Source: Cylicocyclus nassatus (taxonomy: Eukaryota; Nematoda; Chromadorea; Rhabditida; Strongylidae). Taken from it: a stretch of DNA of 64,000 bases. The translations under genes and the position numbers were made by a program. The stretch is from contig CATQJL010000223.1 in the NCBI GenBank assembly GCA_958299035.1, positions 46,240,162 through 46,304,161 on the forward strand. Direction: 5' to 3'. This document shows, piece after piece, positions 23,186 through 34,159 of the stretch (the first letter of the stretch is position 1; every line of letters starts with the position of its first letter). The notes beneath the pieces are model-generated. The model ran no database searches and was not told where the DNA came from. It was given only the letters and a program-made list of their open reading frames with translations.

Positions 23186-23744
23186 TATATACCATTCGAA
23201 AGCTCAGGAAAAAGGATTCGACGTAGACCGTCGACTTCATTCTAGCCCCCCTCTACCAAGAAATACACTGCATTTTATCTGAAATCATGTCCATTTTCTA
23301 TAGCAGATTTCTGCCAAATGAAGACCTAATCACTGCTGTTTATCTATCTAAATCGAGTGTTTATGACCTCAGCTTTCGAAGGGTATGTAAATTGTTGGTG
23401 CATTTTGCTCTCAGGGCTCATTTACTCCCTTCACCTTACAAGGATGGAAGTAATAGAAACCCCTTTCGCCTAAAGAGAGCTCTGCTCCCCCTATCGCACC
23501 TGTGCACACGGGTCTAAAAGGATTCTTGGTGACTGTGGCCTTTTGTGGGATGTATCGTTTGTTCCCCGGCAAAATTCCCATAGTTACTACGTCATCTCGC
23601 TGCTTTTCGCTCTTTTGAACGTGCTAACCTCGGGCAGTTCCGTTGAAATCACAGGGAGAAACGTATCAAAAAGAGCGAAAGGCAGCGTCGCACCACGTAC
23701 GACGCTGGTTCACATGGAAACTTTTCTGGGGCATAGAGGATACT
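23186..23744. other. Intergenic, nothing recognised
   Basis: No supported gene; short ORFs only. Confidence 0.3.
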
Positions 23745-24654
23745 AGCTGGCTTACCCGGCTCCGCCGTATCCGGACCAAACTTGGCACACATACACTTCG
23801 GGCCCCGGCGGGTGTCACAGTCCACTTTTCGTTATCGATCGATGTCGATTTTACCGATTTTTATCGATTTTTTTGCAGAGTTCACCTACAGGGCTAGGAG
23901 TTGGCACAGGGGGGGGGGAAGTGAGCATGGGGATTCCGAATACAATATTAGTTTTAGAATTATCGATTACTTTTATCGATTTTATCGATTTTTTGAAAAT
24001 TTGAGCTAGGGGGCTGGGAGTTGGCACAGAGGGGTAATCCAGCATGCTGATCATCCCCAAGGGGGGGGGAAAAAAAACTAATATTGTATTCGGAATCCCC
24101 ATGCTCGATTACCCCCCTGTGCGAACTCCCAGCCCCGTAGCTCAAACTTTGCAAAAAAATCGATAAAATCGATAAAAGTAATCGATAGTCCTGAAAACCA
24201 ATATTGTATTCGGAATCCCCATGCTCGATTACCCCCCTGTGCCAACTCCCAGCCCCGTAGCTCAAAGTTTGCAAAAAATCGAAAAAATCGATAAAAGTAA
24301 TCGATAATCCTGAAAACCAATATTGTATTCGGAATCCCCATGCTCGATTACCCCCCTGTGCCAACTCCCAGCCCCGTAGCTCAAAGTTTGCAAAAAAATC
24401 GAAAAAATCGATAAAAGTAATCGATAATCCTGAAAACCAATATTGTATTCGGAATCCCCATGCTCGATTACCCCCCTGTGCCAACTCCCAGCCCCGTAGG
24501 TGAACTCAGCAAAAAAATCGATAAAAATCGATAAAATCGATATCGATCGATGACGAAAAGTGGCCTATGACACCCGCCGGGGCCCGAAGTGTATGTGTGC
24601 CAAGTTTGGTCCGGATCGATTCAGAAATGGAATTTTCTATTCGGAACATACGTA
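23745..24654. repeat. GTACGTATG foldback family, copy with internal tandem array
   Basis: Outer segments are inverted: CCGGACCAAACTTGGCACAC (23775) against GTGTGCCAAGTTTGGTCCGG (24596). The right side ends in GGAACATACGTAC. Between them lie an outward left copy and the tandem array at 24080-24503. Same family as 33707-34105 and 13161-13594. The apparent 174-codon minus ORF is only translation of the tandem units. Confidence 0.75.
24080..24503. repeat. Tandem array, about 3.5 units of ~120 bp
   Basis: Units begin AATATTGTATTCGGAATCCC at ~24080, 24199, 24319 and 24439, so the period is ~120 bp. Each holds CATGCTCGATTACCCCCC, a CCCCGTAGCTCAAA block and an AAAAATCGATAAA tract. Units are nearly identical, suggesting recent amplification. 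Confidence 0.85.
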
Positions 24655-24692
24655 CAGACAGACATACATACAGACAGACATTCAGCTTTATA

Positions 24693-25372
24693 CAGGGTGT
24701 CCCAAAATATTGTGCACACTGTTTGATTTTGAATAACTCTCTTATTATGAGGTCTTTCGAGAAGCGGTTAGCGCCATTTTGTAGAGCTGGCTTCAACTTA
24801 GATTTACAGTATAGAGCGAATCACCGACCGCTTTTCATTACTGTAGGATTACGGTAGAAACTTGGAACATATTGTGTCACTGTGGAAAAAGCTGCCGTTT
24901 CAAATATTTTCAAAAAGATGTGAAAACTTGTGTAATAGGGTTTTTATTAACGCTGAGTTCAATACTCAACTATTCTCAAGATTGCGAAGCTTTCTAAACG
25001 GTGTAACCGCACTTTTTAGGAACATTGAGAAAATGGCCGCTACTGCTAACCTCGCATAACTCTTCAGTGAAGCATCATAATAAGTTGGGAACTTTAAATT
25101 TAGAATCAGCAACTCTAATTGGCCTAGTGTATAACTTTTTAGGCTGTTTTGATTCCTTTCTGAGGCAAAATATGGCCTTTCATAGCTCAAAACCCTCTTT
25201 CAAGTTTCTACCGTAATCCTACGGTAATGAAGAGCGGTCGGTGATTCGTTCTATACTGCGGATCTAAGTTGAAGCCAGCTCTACAAAATGGCGCTTACCG
25301 CTTCTCGAAAGATCTCATAATAAGAGAGTTACTCAAAATCAAACAGTGTGCACATTATTTTGGGACACCCTG
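24693..25372. mobile_element. 680-bp palindromic element, CAGGGTGTCCC ends, TA target
   Basis: Ends CAGGGTGTCCCAAAATATTG and, inverted, AATATTTTGGGACACCCTG-like sequence, flanked by TA at 24691-24692 and 25373-25374. TACAGGGTGTCCCA is a terminus frequently seen in mariner-like elements. The two halves are inverted copies over roughly 300 bp each. No transposase. Confidence 0.82.
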
Positions 25373-25819
25373 TATATAAGATACCAGTAGCGCCTTGAAG
25401 TGCTGATTTCATCTGTGTCCATTATCACTGTGCGACTCTCTGAAAGAAATTATGGACTTTTTTCCATATTATTTTCACGAGATCTAGGCAGTCAGTATCA
25501 TTATATTCAAGCTTTCTAAACTCTGATATAACGGAGCCAGTTTTTCTGAACCTAGTATAAAGCTTATTTTATTTGAGCGCATTTTTGTAGTGCGTAATGA
25601 ACATTTTAACGATATTGGTGGATTCTGTCATCAAAACTGTGCAAATTTGGTGGCGAGAAGTGTTCATAACTTTTTTTGGAAGAGCGGATATCGAAAGCAG
25701 ATTTGGAATCAGCGCCTTAGGATGCATTCAATGGTGTATGTTTCATTTCAGAAGGCCATAGTCACCAAGTATCCTCTCCTGTAAGTTATCATGTTTGTAA
25801 CGTGTTAATCTATCTGTTA
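25373..25819. other. Intergenic, nothing recognised
   Basis: AT-rich spacer between two foldback elements. Confidence 0.3.
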
Positions 25820-27026
25820 GGGTTGTTTCAGACTGCCGCACTGACCGCAGCAGACTGCAGCAAACTGCAGCTGACCGCATTGGCTTGTTTCATACTGCCC
25901 ACTGACTGCAGCGGACTGCAGCTGACTGCACTGACCGCAGCAGACTGCAGCTGACCGCACTCACCGCAACGGCCGCACAATCGCTGCATCCTTTCGTAAA
26001 GCAGAAAATAGTTGCGAATACATCTAACACCGTGATTTACACTTAGAAAGTTCATAGGTTCTAACTTATTCTTCTCAATCAAATTTTGGCGATTGTTTTT
26101 CTTTAAAATGCTCGAATTTGATCTGATTCCTTCTGTCATTGCATATACCTAATTTACTCCCGCTCGTGTCGTCTATTGGGGCATATACTGTTAAGAGACT
26201 GTTTAGGCTACAACTATTTATCCTCTCCACCTTCACGAAAGGACGCAGCGATCTGTGCGGCCGTTGCGGTCAGTGCGGTCAGCTGCAGTCTGCTGCAGTC
26301 TGCTGCATCCTGCTGCGGTCAGTGCGGCAGTCTGAAGCAACCCTTTGAACGCGGAGCCGCACAGATCGCTACATCCTTTTGTGAAGGTAGAGAAGATAGA
26401 TAGTTGTAGCTCAAACAGTCTCTTAACAATATATGTCCCAGTAGACAACACGAGCGGGAGTAAAATAGCAGTGGCGGACCGAGGGGGGGGGGCGGAGGGG
26501 CGCGCCCCCCCCCCCTCCGAGAATGGGTCGCGAAATTTTTGAAACTTAACTATATGGGTTGTAAAATGTGCAAACGACTTGTTTGCACTTGAAAATAATT
26601 AAAATAATTTTTAAAATTTTTTAAAAATTCAGTCGGGGACGCGCAAAAATTTTGAGAAGCACCCCAAAAAATTTTTCGGAGTGCGTGGCTAACGCCACGC
26701 ACCTTCTTCAGAAAAAAATTTTTGTCGCCCCCCCCCCCCTCCCGAAAAAAATTTCTCGGACCGCCACTGTAAAATAGGTATATGGAGTGACAAAAGGAAT
26801 CTGAACAAATATGACCATGTTAAAGAAAACCAATCGCTAAAATTTGATTGAGAAGAGTAAGTTAGAACCTATGAACTTTCTGGGTGTAATCACGGTGTTA
26901 GATGTATTCGCAACTATTTTCTGTTTTACAAAAGGATGCAGCGATTGTGCGGTCGTTGCGGTCAGTGCGGTCAGCTGCAGTCTTCTGCAGTCTGCTGCGG
27001 TCAGTGCAGTCATTATGAAACAACCC
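25820..27026. mobile_element. Composite foldback, GGGTTGTTTCA ends, TTA target
   Basis: Ends GGGTTGTTTCAGACTGC and inverted TTATGAAACAACCC, flanked by TTA at 25817-25819 and 27027-27029 (PIF/Harbinger-like). Arms (25820-~26100, ~26800-27026) and a centre (26155-26455) are all inverted repeats packed with CTGCAG, GACCGCA and TGCGGTCAG motifs. A younger hAT MITE (26469-26769) has inserted into it. Confidence 0.78.
26469..26769. mobile_element. hAT MITE (CAGTGGCGGA ends), 8-bp target duplication
   Basis: Ends CAGTGGCGGACCGAG and TCGGACCGCCACTG, flanked by the identical 8-mer TAAAATAG at 26461-26468 and 26770-26777. CAGTGGCGGA is a well-known hAT terminus. The 301-bp body starts and ends with long G and C runs. 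Perfect target copies suggest a fairly recent insertion. Confidence 0.9.
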
Positions 27027-27294
27027 TTACTGGTGAAACGACGTCGGAGTTGAAATGAGGGTCTACTAAGGATTAGCTTTGTGCTTGCTAACATTGTATC
27101 AAATTTTCGTGAACCACCCCTAAGAACATTACGAGTTACCTTTCGCTCTTCTGTGAAAAAAAAAACGACATCCAGCCTGTGAAACGCCACCTCTGCTGAT
27201 TTCTGACCTACAGCAAGACCTCAAGCTGACAAAAGGTGGAGCTTTTTTAGGCGCAAAAAAACTCCTAAGTTGAGTTTACTCTAATATAGTTTTA

Positions 27295-28374
27295 GGGGCC
27301 GGTAGTAATCTACCCTACCTGGTGGCATCATAGATGCCGGCAGGATGGCACACATCGCGGAAAGATGCCAACTCCGCCGGCAGCTTGGGGATTTCATGGA
27401 TTCTAATACTTACACAGTTTAGGGGCCGTACGCAGTAATATCCCTGTGGCGAGGGGAGCGGCGTTCGCCGTTATCAGGAAGCCGCGTGCGGCCACAGGGA
27501 AATTAGTGCATATGGGCCTTAGACTGCAATTACTCCGCACATGAAATTTTGGTGACGCAGACAGCAGCAAAATTGGTGTACTGCGTGCGTTCGAATCTGC
27601 ATGCGTTAACGTCAATCGCCGCAGCACTAACCATTCGACCATCTGATCAATGACTGTCGCTTGCGCCAGCACTGTGAGAAATGCACAAGTAAGTGGCCGC
27701 CTGTGAGAAGGCATGATCAATACATTGCGTGAGCGACTTTGACCTGAAAGAACAGCTGATTGATATGAGCGAGATAGACGCGAAATCGGTGCAAAGATTT
27801 AGAAGTGATTGCAAAGAAAGACGGTGCTCTTTGTGCATTCATGGTATCACTAGATTTTTTTAATAAGAATATCAGTGATTCAAAAGAGGGAAACTTTCGT
27901 ATTGAGAAAAATGACAGTTTTTTGATGAAAAGTGTAAATTTTCGTTCTTTCGCTGACGTAAATTGTGTGATAATGCCGCAATTCGCAATCTCACAGACGC
28001 AGTCGGCAAGGGTGGCCTCGACGTGGTAGGAGCAGGTCGAGATGCCGGCAGCTCCCTCTCTCAAAAGAGCACCCTATTTCCTGTGTTCTCTGACCTGCCG
28101 GCAGCTGCCATCTCGCGGATTTCGACGAGCTGCCGGCAGGTTTCTGGCAGCTCCTCTTGCGCTTCCAGATTTTTTCCTAAGGGAGGAGTTCTGGAACAGC
28201 AGACTTTTATGGAGTTTTCTACAGAGCCGAGGCGGCATCTTTATCGAGAAAATTTCTTGGAAAAAGCCTGGGACGGCCTAAATTTGGGGTTTCAGTTTCT
28301 GGCCACCTCACGGAAAAGGTGCCAGCGACCTGCCGGCGAGACCTGCCGCCAGGTCGGGGAGATTACTACCGGGC
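27295..28374. mobile_element. ~1.08-kb element with 30-bp ends and TGCCGGCAG subterminal repeats
   Basis: Left GGGGCCGGTAGTAATCTACC, right (reverse complement) GCCCGGTAGTAATCTCCCCG, continuing to ACCTGG.GGCA in both. TTA precedes the left end; the right flank reads TAG, so the target copy is not exact. Palindromic TGCCGGCAG occurs repeatedly near both ends (27337, 27377, 28042, 28097, 28131, 28331). The middle holds another small element (27422-27518). No transposase recognised. Confidence 0.7.
27422..27518. mobile_element. 97-bp mini-element with TTA target
   Basis: Left GGGGCCGTACGCAGTAATAT, right (reverse complement) GGCCCATATGCACTAATTTC, both leading into CCCTGTGGC. Flanked by TTA at 27419-27421 and 27519-27521. 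Nested in 27295-28374. Confidence 0.72.
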
Positions 28375-29448
28375 TAGGATGTCGAGTGGTCTAAAGGCAC
28401 AGTTTCCATGGCTGCCACCAAGTTAAAAAACGTGTTCGATGCCATGCAGTTTTTAAGAGCATGACAAAGTGCTTTGAATTAATGTGAAGTCAACACAAGC
28501 TAGCTCTGATGGCTGTTGTTGTAAAATTGATTAATCTACAAAGTCGATGCATAAGTTTTGTCAGTTCAACCATCTAGCAAATCGGTGGAGTGAAGATGAA
28601 CAAATACTTTGGGCAGTATACATGCATAAGTTCTTCCTCTGTCCAGCGGCTATCCGATGCATTTGCCCATTGAGTGCTGACGTGATCACTGGAGTTTAAA
28701 CTTCTCATTTTTTTTTGCCTAAATTCAACGGATTTTCAAATTGTTTGAAAGTGTGAAGGTGCTTTGACAGCCAACAGATAGGGCAAACTTTTTGCAAACC
28801 CATGCAAATAATCCTCTGCTTGTTTCTAGAGTTTATATACACTAGCCTGGCGTGAACGGCCCGCTCGAACCGTGTTCTGAACAAGTGATGCCGCGAAGGG
28901 TACAAAATGTTTCCAAAGCGTCCAACTTACCCTCCTAAGTTTCCAATCTTCTACTCTTCTTCACCCTTCGGCAAGTTCTTTTTTTCTTCTTTCTTGCACC
29001 CGCTCCTAACCTGCTCCTAACGTTCCTCTTGCTCCTGATTAATTTGTCCTTCATCCTGGCTGCATCGCTTTGCGGCACCGCATCTTCATCAACGCGAAAT
29101 GAGAATGAGCATCCACCCGTGTTTACACGAATTTTGGAGAGTGCTTGGTCAAGACATGATGAGCTTCCATTTTCATAGATTTGATTAAGTAGGTCAATAA
29201 ATCGATAGAAGTACCTAGCGAATTTCAGCGAAAAGTAGCCTTAAACCGTCTCCGGGATCGAAAACATCTGTGTGCAAACTTTCACGCCAACCGGTTGAGC
29301 GATGCGCGTTTCTATGAAGCACATACTTTCCAAACAGACAATTTTTGAGTTGGAGATTTTATAGATATATAGAGACTTTCTAAAACGGGCAAATTTTGAA
29401 TTTGGTCTACTTCGACTTTGTTAAACATGAAGAAATGAACAAGTTCAG
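28375..29448. other. Intergenic; partial mariner-type relic
   Basis: 28550-28720 resembles the left arm of the mariner-type element at 22163 (GATGCATAAGTTTTGTCAGT and GGTGGAGTGAAGATGAAC) but has no opposite end. The rest, including a pyrimidine-rich stretch at 28930-29000, shows nothing recognisable. Confidence 0.45.
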
Positions 29449-29456
29449 GTGCCATT

Positions 29457-31462
29457 CAGGGCCCGGCACGAGGTGGGCAGAGGGGGTTTTCCAAAACGAA
29501 TTCCCCTTTGACCCCAATAGTTTTTGCGAATACCCCCTTGGGCCCAAAAATGACGCTTTGTGCTTGTGGAACGAGAGCACCGGCCACACTTCGCCTAAAA
29601 GCGCTTAAAAGCGCCCAAAATGCTCAAATTCCTCTAATTACTCCTCACCTGTATCAAGATAGAAAACAGGAAGAAGAATAAGCAAGGAAAATGATGAAGG
29701 AATGAAAAAATATCAAAGGAACGCAGCATAGGACTGAGAGACGCCGTTCCCGCGCGTATCGATTGACTGGGGCGCGCTTTCCATCTTAGGGCCGCATGCA
29801 CGAACAGGGGAGCTGGGGAGGGGATCGCAGTTTCAGAAGAAAGCTTCATATCCTGAAGCTCCGAACTTCTGGATTTCACGCTGTCTACCTGTCCGTAAGT
29901 ATTCCTACCACCCTTTACTATGAACATATTGAACAGGAGCAAGAAGCTGTACAAGCCGCTTTTTCCAGCTTTCTGTACGATCCCCTGGTGATCCCCGGGG
30001 GACGACCGGTTCTTCTTTAAAGTCATTTTTCTTTCTGCGAAGTTAACGAAAACCATCCAAAGTTGTACTGAACATTTAATACAACAGTGCTAAGCATGTT
30101 GCTGATGAGAACAAATGAGTTTTTGAAAAGTCGAATTTTCCGGTAAACCTCAAATTTCGACCTGTGGATCATCGAAAATTTTATGACTTCAAAACATCAA
30201 TTGTTCTTACCAGAAATATGATTAGCACTGTTGGGTTAGATAAGCAGTACAACTTTGGAATGTTTTAATTAACTTTGAAGAAAGAAAAATGACTTCAAAG
30301 AAGAGACGGTCGTTCCCCAGGGATCACCAGGGGATCGTACAAAAAGCTCTAAAAATCCGCTTGTTCAGCTTCTCGCTTCTGTTCAGTATGTTCATAGTGA
30401 AGTATGGTAGAAATACTTACGGGCAGGTAGACAGCATGAAATCCAGAAGTTCGGAGCTTCAGGATATGAAGCTTTCTTTTAAGCTGCGATCCCCTCCCCA
30501 GCTCCTCTGTTCGTGCATGCGGCCCTTAGAAAGCTAGGCTGCTGATGCGATTTTGAGCTCTAACAAGACAAAGGAGGAGTTTCGGAACCAAAATCTCAGC
30601 ATATAGTAAACTTTAGGTGAACAACAGATTTATGTAAAAATTTTGAAAAAATTTTGTTTGAAAGTTTTGCCCACCTCAGATGGGCATTAGGTGGGCAATT
30701 GCCCACCTAATTTGGAAAAAAGTTAAGCACGCTCTTCATTCACATAAGTTTTCCATAATTTTTCATGCTTTGTTCCTTAGTCCTACTGCGCGTATACACA
30801 CCAAGTCTAGCACGATTTCGTTTTCTCTGCGCTGCAAACGAGCCATTTTTCCATTTTCTTGATAGTGGGAAATTTTCAGAAAAAAGCTTGCCACAACCTT
30901 CATTCACATAATTTTTCAATAAAACTTCTAAGATAAGCCCTGCAGGCCAGTCTTCATTTACCTACCAAGTTTCATACCGTATGGTCATCTGTGCGCTGCA
31001 AACGAGCCATTTAAATTCACACTTCATTTACCAGTTTTGCGAAATTTTTGGAAAAAATTCTTATTACACCTCCCATTCACAAAAGTTTTTGATAACATTT
31101 CATGCTTTGTTTCTACTAGCCTCTCTTTGTGCGCTTACGTAATTTGCTGCTATATCATTACGCCTGCATTGAGAACTGATCATGTAATCATGCTGTTAAA
31201 CGGCATCGCTCATGCGACGTCGCGCACGCGGCAATTAGCGGCAACGCGGCGTAGTGCGCGCGAAGTCTGCTGTGCGAGGTTTATGAAAACTATATTTCGA
31301 TGAATTAGATGTATAAGGTAAGCATGATTCGACCTTCTTTTGCTTGCACTTGGAATCTTCTTCAGGGCTCCACCCCGGATCCCGCAATAACGATGTCCCC
31401 TTTGCTTTTTGGCCCCAAAACGATTTCCAGCTTGTCATTTGCCCACCTCGTGTCGAGCCCTG
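29457..31462. mobile_element. 2.0-kb non-autonomous hAT element with nested foldback
   Basis: Ends CAGGGCCCGGCACGAGGTGG and inverted CAGGGCTCGACACGAGGTGG, flanked by the perfect 8-mer GTGCCATT at 29449-29456 and 31463-31470. The termini relate it to the MITE at 3112-3415. No transposase reading frame is visible. It carries a nested TTA-flanked palindrome at 29789-30525, plus AT-rich sequence with repeated TTCATTCACA and GAGCCATTT phrases (30740-31090). Confidence 0.87.
29789..30525. mobile_element. 737-bp near-complete palindrome, GGGCCGCATGC ends, TTA target
   Basis: Starts GGGCCGCATGCACGAACAG and ends with its complement, flanked by TTA at 29786-29788 and 30526-30528. Symmetry continues through the whole element to a centre near 30155 (TTTTGAAAAGTC against GACTTCAAAA). 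It sits inside the hAT element and is therefore younger than it, or was carried by it. Confidence 0.82.
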
Positions 31463-31569
31463 GTGCCATTCGATGTAACTTCCTCTCCTTTCTTTGATTC
31501 CTCGAACAGAGTTGACGCAATTTCATCGTTCGAGATTCATCGCGACAAAACAAGAGTTACGATTTCGTT

Positions 31570-31667
31570 GCATGCCGTCCTTCTTGTATTTCGGTTGTAA
31601 TATTAGTCACAATTAGTCTTGTTGGAAAACTATCACAACCGAAATGCAAGAAGTTCGGCATGCAATG
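31570..31667. repeat. 98-bp inverted repeat
   Basis: GCATGCCGTCCTTCTTG...TTTCGGTTGT is mirrored by ACAACCGAAATGCAAGAAG...CGGCATGC, with a short AATATTAGTCAC-type centre. Confidence 0.7.
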
Positions 31668-31670
31668 ATA

Positions 31671-31983
31671 CAGTGCTGGACAAAATCATAGGTCCACTCT
31701 AAAAAATGCCGTAACTCACTCTGTTGTCAATAAAATATTCCAAAATTTGGTACAGTCATGTGTTTGCAAGCCTTCTATCAGTCAACAATATGGGTCTTGT
31801 GTTTACGTTCGGTTATTCGAGAAAAAATCAAATATTTTGAAAAAACCAGCCTTGAAGGCTGGTCAAAATTATAGGTCCACATGAAGTTTTTACTTATTGA
31901 AGCACTTCCTAGCTTCCAAATTTTTTTAGATAGGTACACGTTCAAAAGTGTTAGACAGATGCTTAGTCAAGCTGTGTCATACC
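31671..31983 (+). repeat. Tc1-type terminus without partner
   Basis: After TA at 31669-31670, CAGTGCTGGACAAAATCATA followed by GGTCCACTC is a Tc1-family-like end. The phrase CAAAAT-ATAGGTCCAC recurs at 31864. No matching inverted end was found downstream, so this is a fragment. Confidence 0.5.
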
Positions 31984-33115
31984 CAGAGTTGAGCAAGAGG
32001 TCAGGCACAAGTCTTTCGGAAACGACCCCCCCCCCCCTCCCATGAAGGCCCTCAAACGGCCCCTCCCTTCTCGACCTCCCAAACCTCAGAGTGTGACATT
32101 CTGGAGGACGTCATCTTTTTCTAGAGAGTTTTCACATTTTTGAGTACTGTACGCTCGATTTTCTGTGACTGCACTTTACAGTCACATGTAATTTGAGGCT
32201 GATTTTTGATCTGAATGGGCTTCTTGAAAAGGTCATAATTTTTTTAGGAGTGGGACGTTTGGCTCCAAATTTCCACTGTAGCAAGAAGAAGCTATGAGCT
32301 CATCAATCATATTAGGAATGGAACGATTTCTGGATTTTGAAGGCAAGTTAATCGGGTCAGGCGCAACCCCTCAAAAGCTCAGGCGGCTTGACCTTTTGAG
32401 GGGTTGCGCCTGACCCGATTAACTTTGTCACCGAAGAAGCTTCTCCACCTTAATTTTAAATGATTCGCTAGCATAAACCTCGAAGATTTTACAGCAGGTT
32501 TTTGAGCTTACCTCGACTTGTTCTGGGTTTGTGGTGATCGGTGAAGTTGAAGCACTTGAGGTGAAAAACGCGGTGACTTACGTTTTGGCAGCACTTCTTA
32601 ATCCGTTATTTGAAGGCGATATGAAGTCCAATTTCCACCATAGACTGATAAAGAGTAATACTTCGTTATGAATACAAAAAAGCGGACTTCTTTAGCTTTT
32701 GTGACCAAGTTTATCATCTTTGAAAATCATGCTTTTTACGCGTTAGGAAACACTAGGAAATGTATTAGGTAATGGTTTGTTACGCTCGTTGAGGTAATTT
32801 GGCATGCTGATTGCGAAAATCGTACCCAATTTACATAAAAAAGCTTCTTTGGTGACCTTACGGTATGTGTAAGGTAAGATAAAGAATTGAAATTTGGCTC
32901 AGACTTCGTTAGTCGAGTCAATCAGTATGCTGTTCCACGACAGTCATCCTGGTGGAATTGTGAGATTCACGGTCAAGCGATTTTCTTCTTCACCTTACTC
33001 GATCGTAGCACCTCAATTTTTTGAACAAATTCGCTTCTTGATTACGACCCCCCCTTGCTCTTACCCCCAATACGACCCCCCAGGTCGGGCGCGCCTGACC
33101 CCACGCTCAACCCTG
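31984..33115. mobile_element. 1.13-kb non-autonomous hAT element
   Basis: Ends CAGAGTTGAGCAAGAGGTCA and inverted CAGGGTTGAGCGTGGGGTCA, flanked by the perfect 8-mer GTCATACC at 31976-31983 and 33116-33123. Runs of C lie near both ends (32028-32038 and 33049-33080). It contains the perfect 33-bp hairpin at 32345-32425 and no transposase ORF. Confidence 0.87.
32345..32425. repeat. Perfect 33-bp stem hairpin inside the hAT element
   Basis: AAGTTAATCGGGTCAGGCGC... at 32345-32377 is exactly complementary to 32393-32425, with a 15-nt loop. The stem includes the GGTCAGGCGC word also found near the element's ends. Confidence 0.85.
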
Positions 33116-33123
33116 GTCATACC

Positions 33124-33706
33124 TTCAAAAAAAAAAGCTGTTTATCTGCTTTTTTGCCTTGAAAGTGCTTTCACATGTATATCGCTTCAAAAACCTGCTT
33201 TGAGTAGGAAACTTTGCAGTTTCTCAGCTGGATTAGAAGCGACGGGATTTTGTCTACCTTTGAATGCTTTTTTGACGTGAGTACTAAGGAAAAAATCCAA
33301 CTTTTTGCTGCTTAAGCAAATTCGACTTAACTGCGAGCGTAAGCCTCAGTTTCTGCGTTTCTGCCCTAGAACCTTTAATGCATATTATTATAACCTCAAA
33401 ATATTGTAGAAGCATTCTTTACACAAGAATAAAACTGTTCGCCATACTCGCAAGTGTTCACAAAGGTGCCTTGCTATTTTTTGGAAAACATGAGCTGTGC
33501 AACGTAATGGTCTTACACTTCCAAAATAGCTTGCCAAGTGCAACCTCACTTAGTTTTTTGACGGTAATCTATTTACTAGATAGTGGTTACAGCTTGTATT
33601 GTATGTTAGCACATATTTCTCCCGAAAAATTTGATCAGAACCAGTATCTTATATATAAAGCTGAATGTCTGTTTGTCTGTCTGTCTGTATGTCTGTCTGT
33701 ATGTAT
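33124..33706. other. Intergenic, ending in a TCTG microsatellite
   Basis: No gene recognised. 33666-33706 is a (TCTG)n/TGTA tract that leads into the GTACGTATG foldback; a similar CAGA-rich tract lies just outside the copy at 24654. Confidence 0.45.
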
Positions 33707-34105
33707 GTACGTATGTTCCGAATACAAATTTTTATTTCTGAACCGATCGGGACCAAACTTGGCACACATATACTTCAGGGCAGGGAGCGTGTCATAGGCT
33801 ACTTTTCGTTATCGATCGATATCGATTTTATTGATTTTTTGCAAAATTCGAGCTAGAGGGCTGGGATTTGGCAGAGGGGGGTAATCGAGCATGCTGATCA
33901 CCCCGAAGGGGTGATCAGCATGCTCGATTACCCCCCTGTGCAAAATCCTAGCCCCCTAGCTCAAATTTTGCAAAAAATCGGTAAAATCGACATCGATCGA
34001 TAACGAAAAGTGGGCTGTGACACGCTCCCTGCCCCGAAGTGTATGTGTGCAAAGTTCGGTCCCAATCGGTTCAGAGATAAAAATTTCTATTCGGAACATA
34101 CGTAC
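33707..34105. repeat. GTACGTATG foldback family, compact 399-bp copy
   Basis: Starts GTACGTATGTTCCGAATA and ends TATTCGGAACATACGTAC. Symmetry runs through to the centre GATCACCCCGAAGGGGTGATC near 33905. This is the cleanest copy of the family also seen at 23745-24654 and 13161-13594. Confidence 0.82.
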
Positions 34106-34111
34106 ACGGGT

Positions 34112-34150
34112 CTAGCTGGCAGGCCCGGCGGAGCCGGGCAAGCCAGCTAG
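34112..34150. repeat. 39-bp hairpin next to the foldback
   Basis: CTAGCTGGCAGGCCCGGC, then GGA, then GCCGGGCAAGCCAGCTAG. The same AGCTGGCTTACCCGGCTCCG block borders the copy at 23745, so it belongs to the repeat family. Confidence 0.7.
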
Positions 34151-34159
34151 TCTTATATA

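Noticed and set aside
23960..24484. 174-codon minus-strand ORF
   Set aside because: It is the translation of the ~120-bp tandem units (the same HRGVIEHGDSEYNI-like phrase repeats), not a protein gene.
27590..27670. GTTCGAATC word resembling a tRNA B box
   Set aside because: No matching A box, acceptor stem or cloverleaf could be drawn around it. No tRNA gene found in the window.
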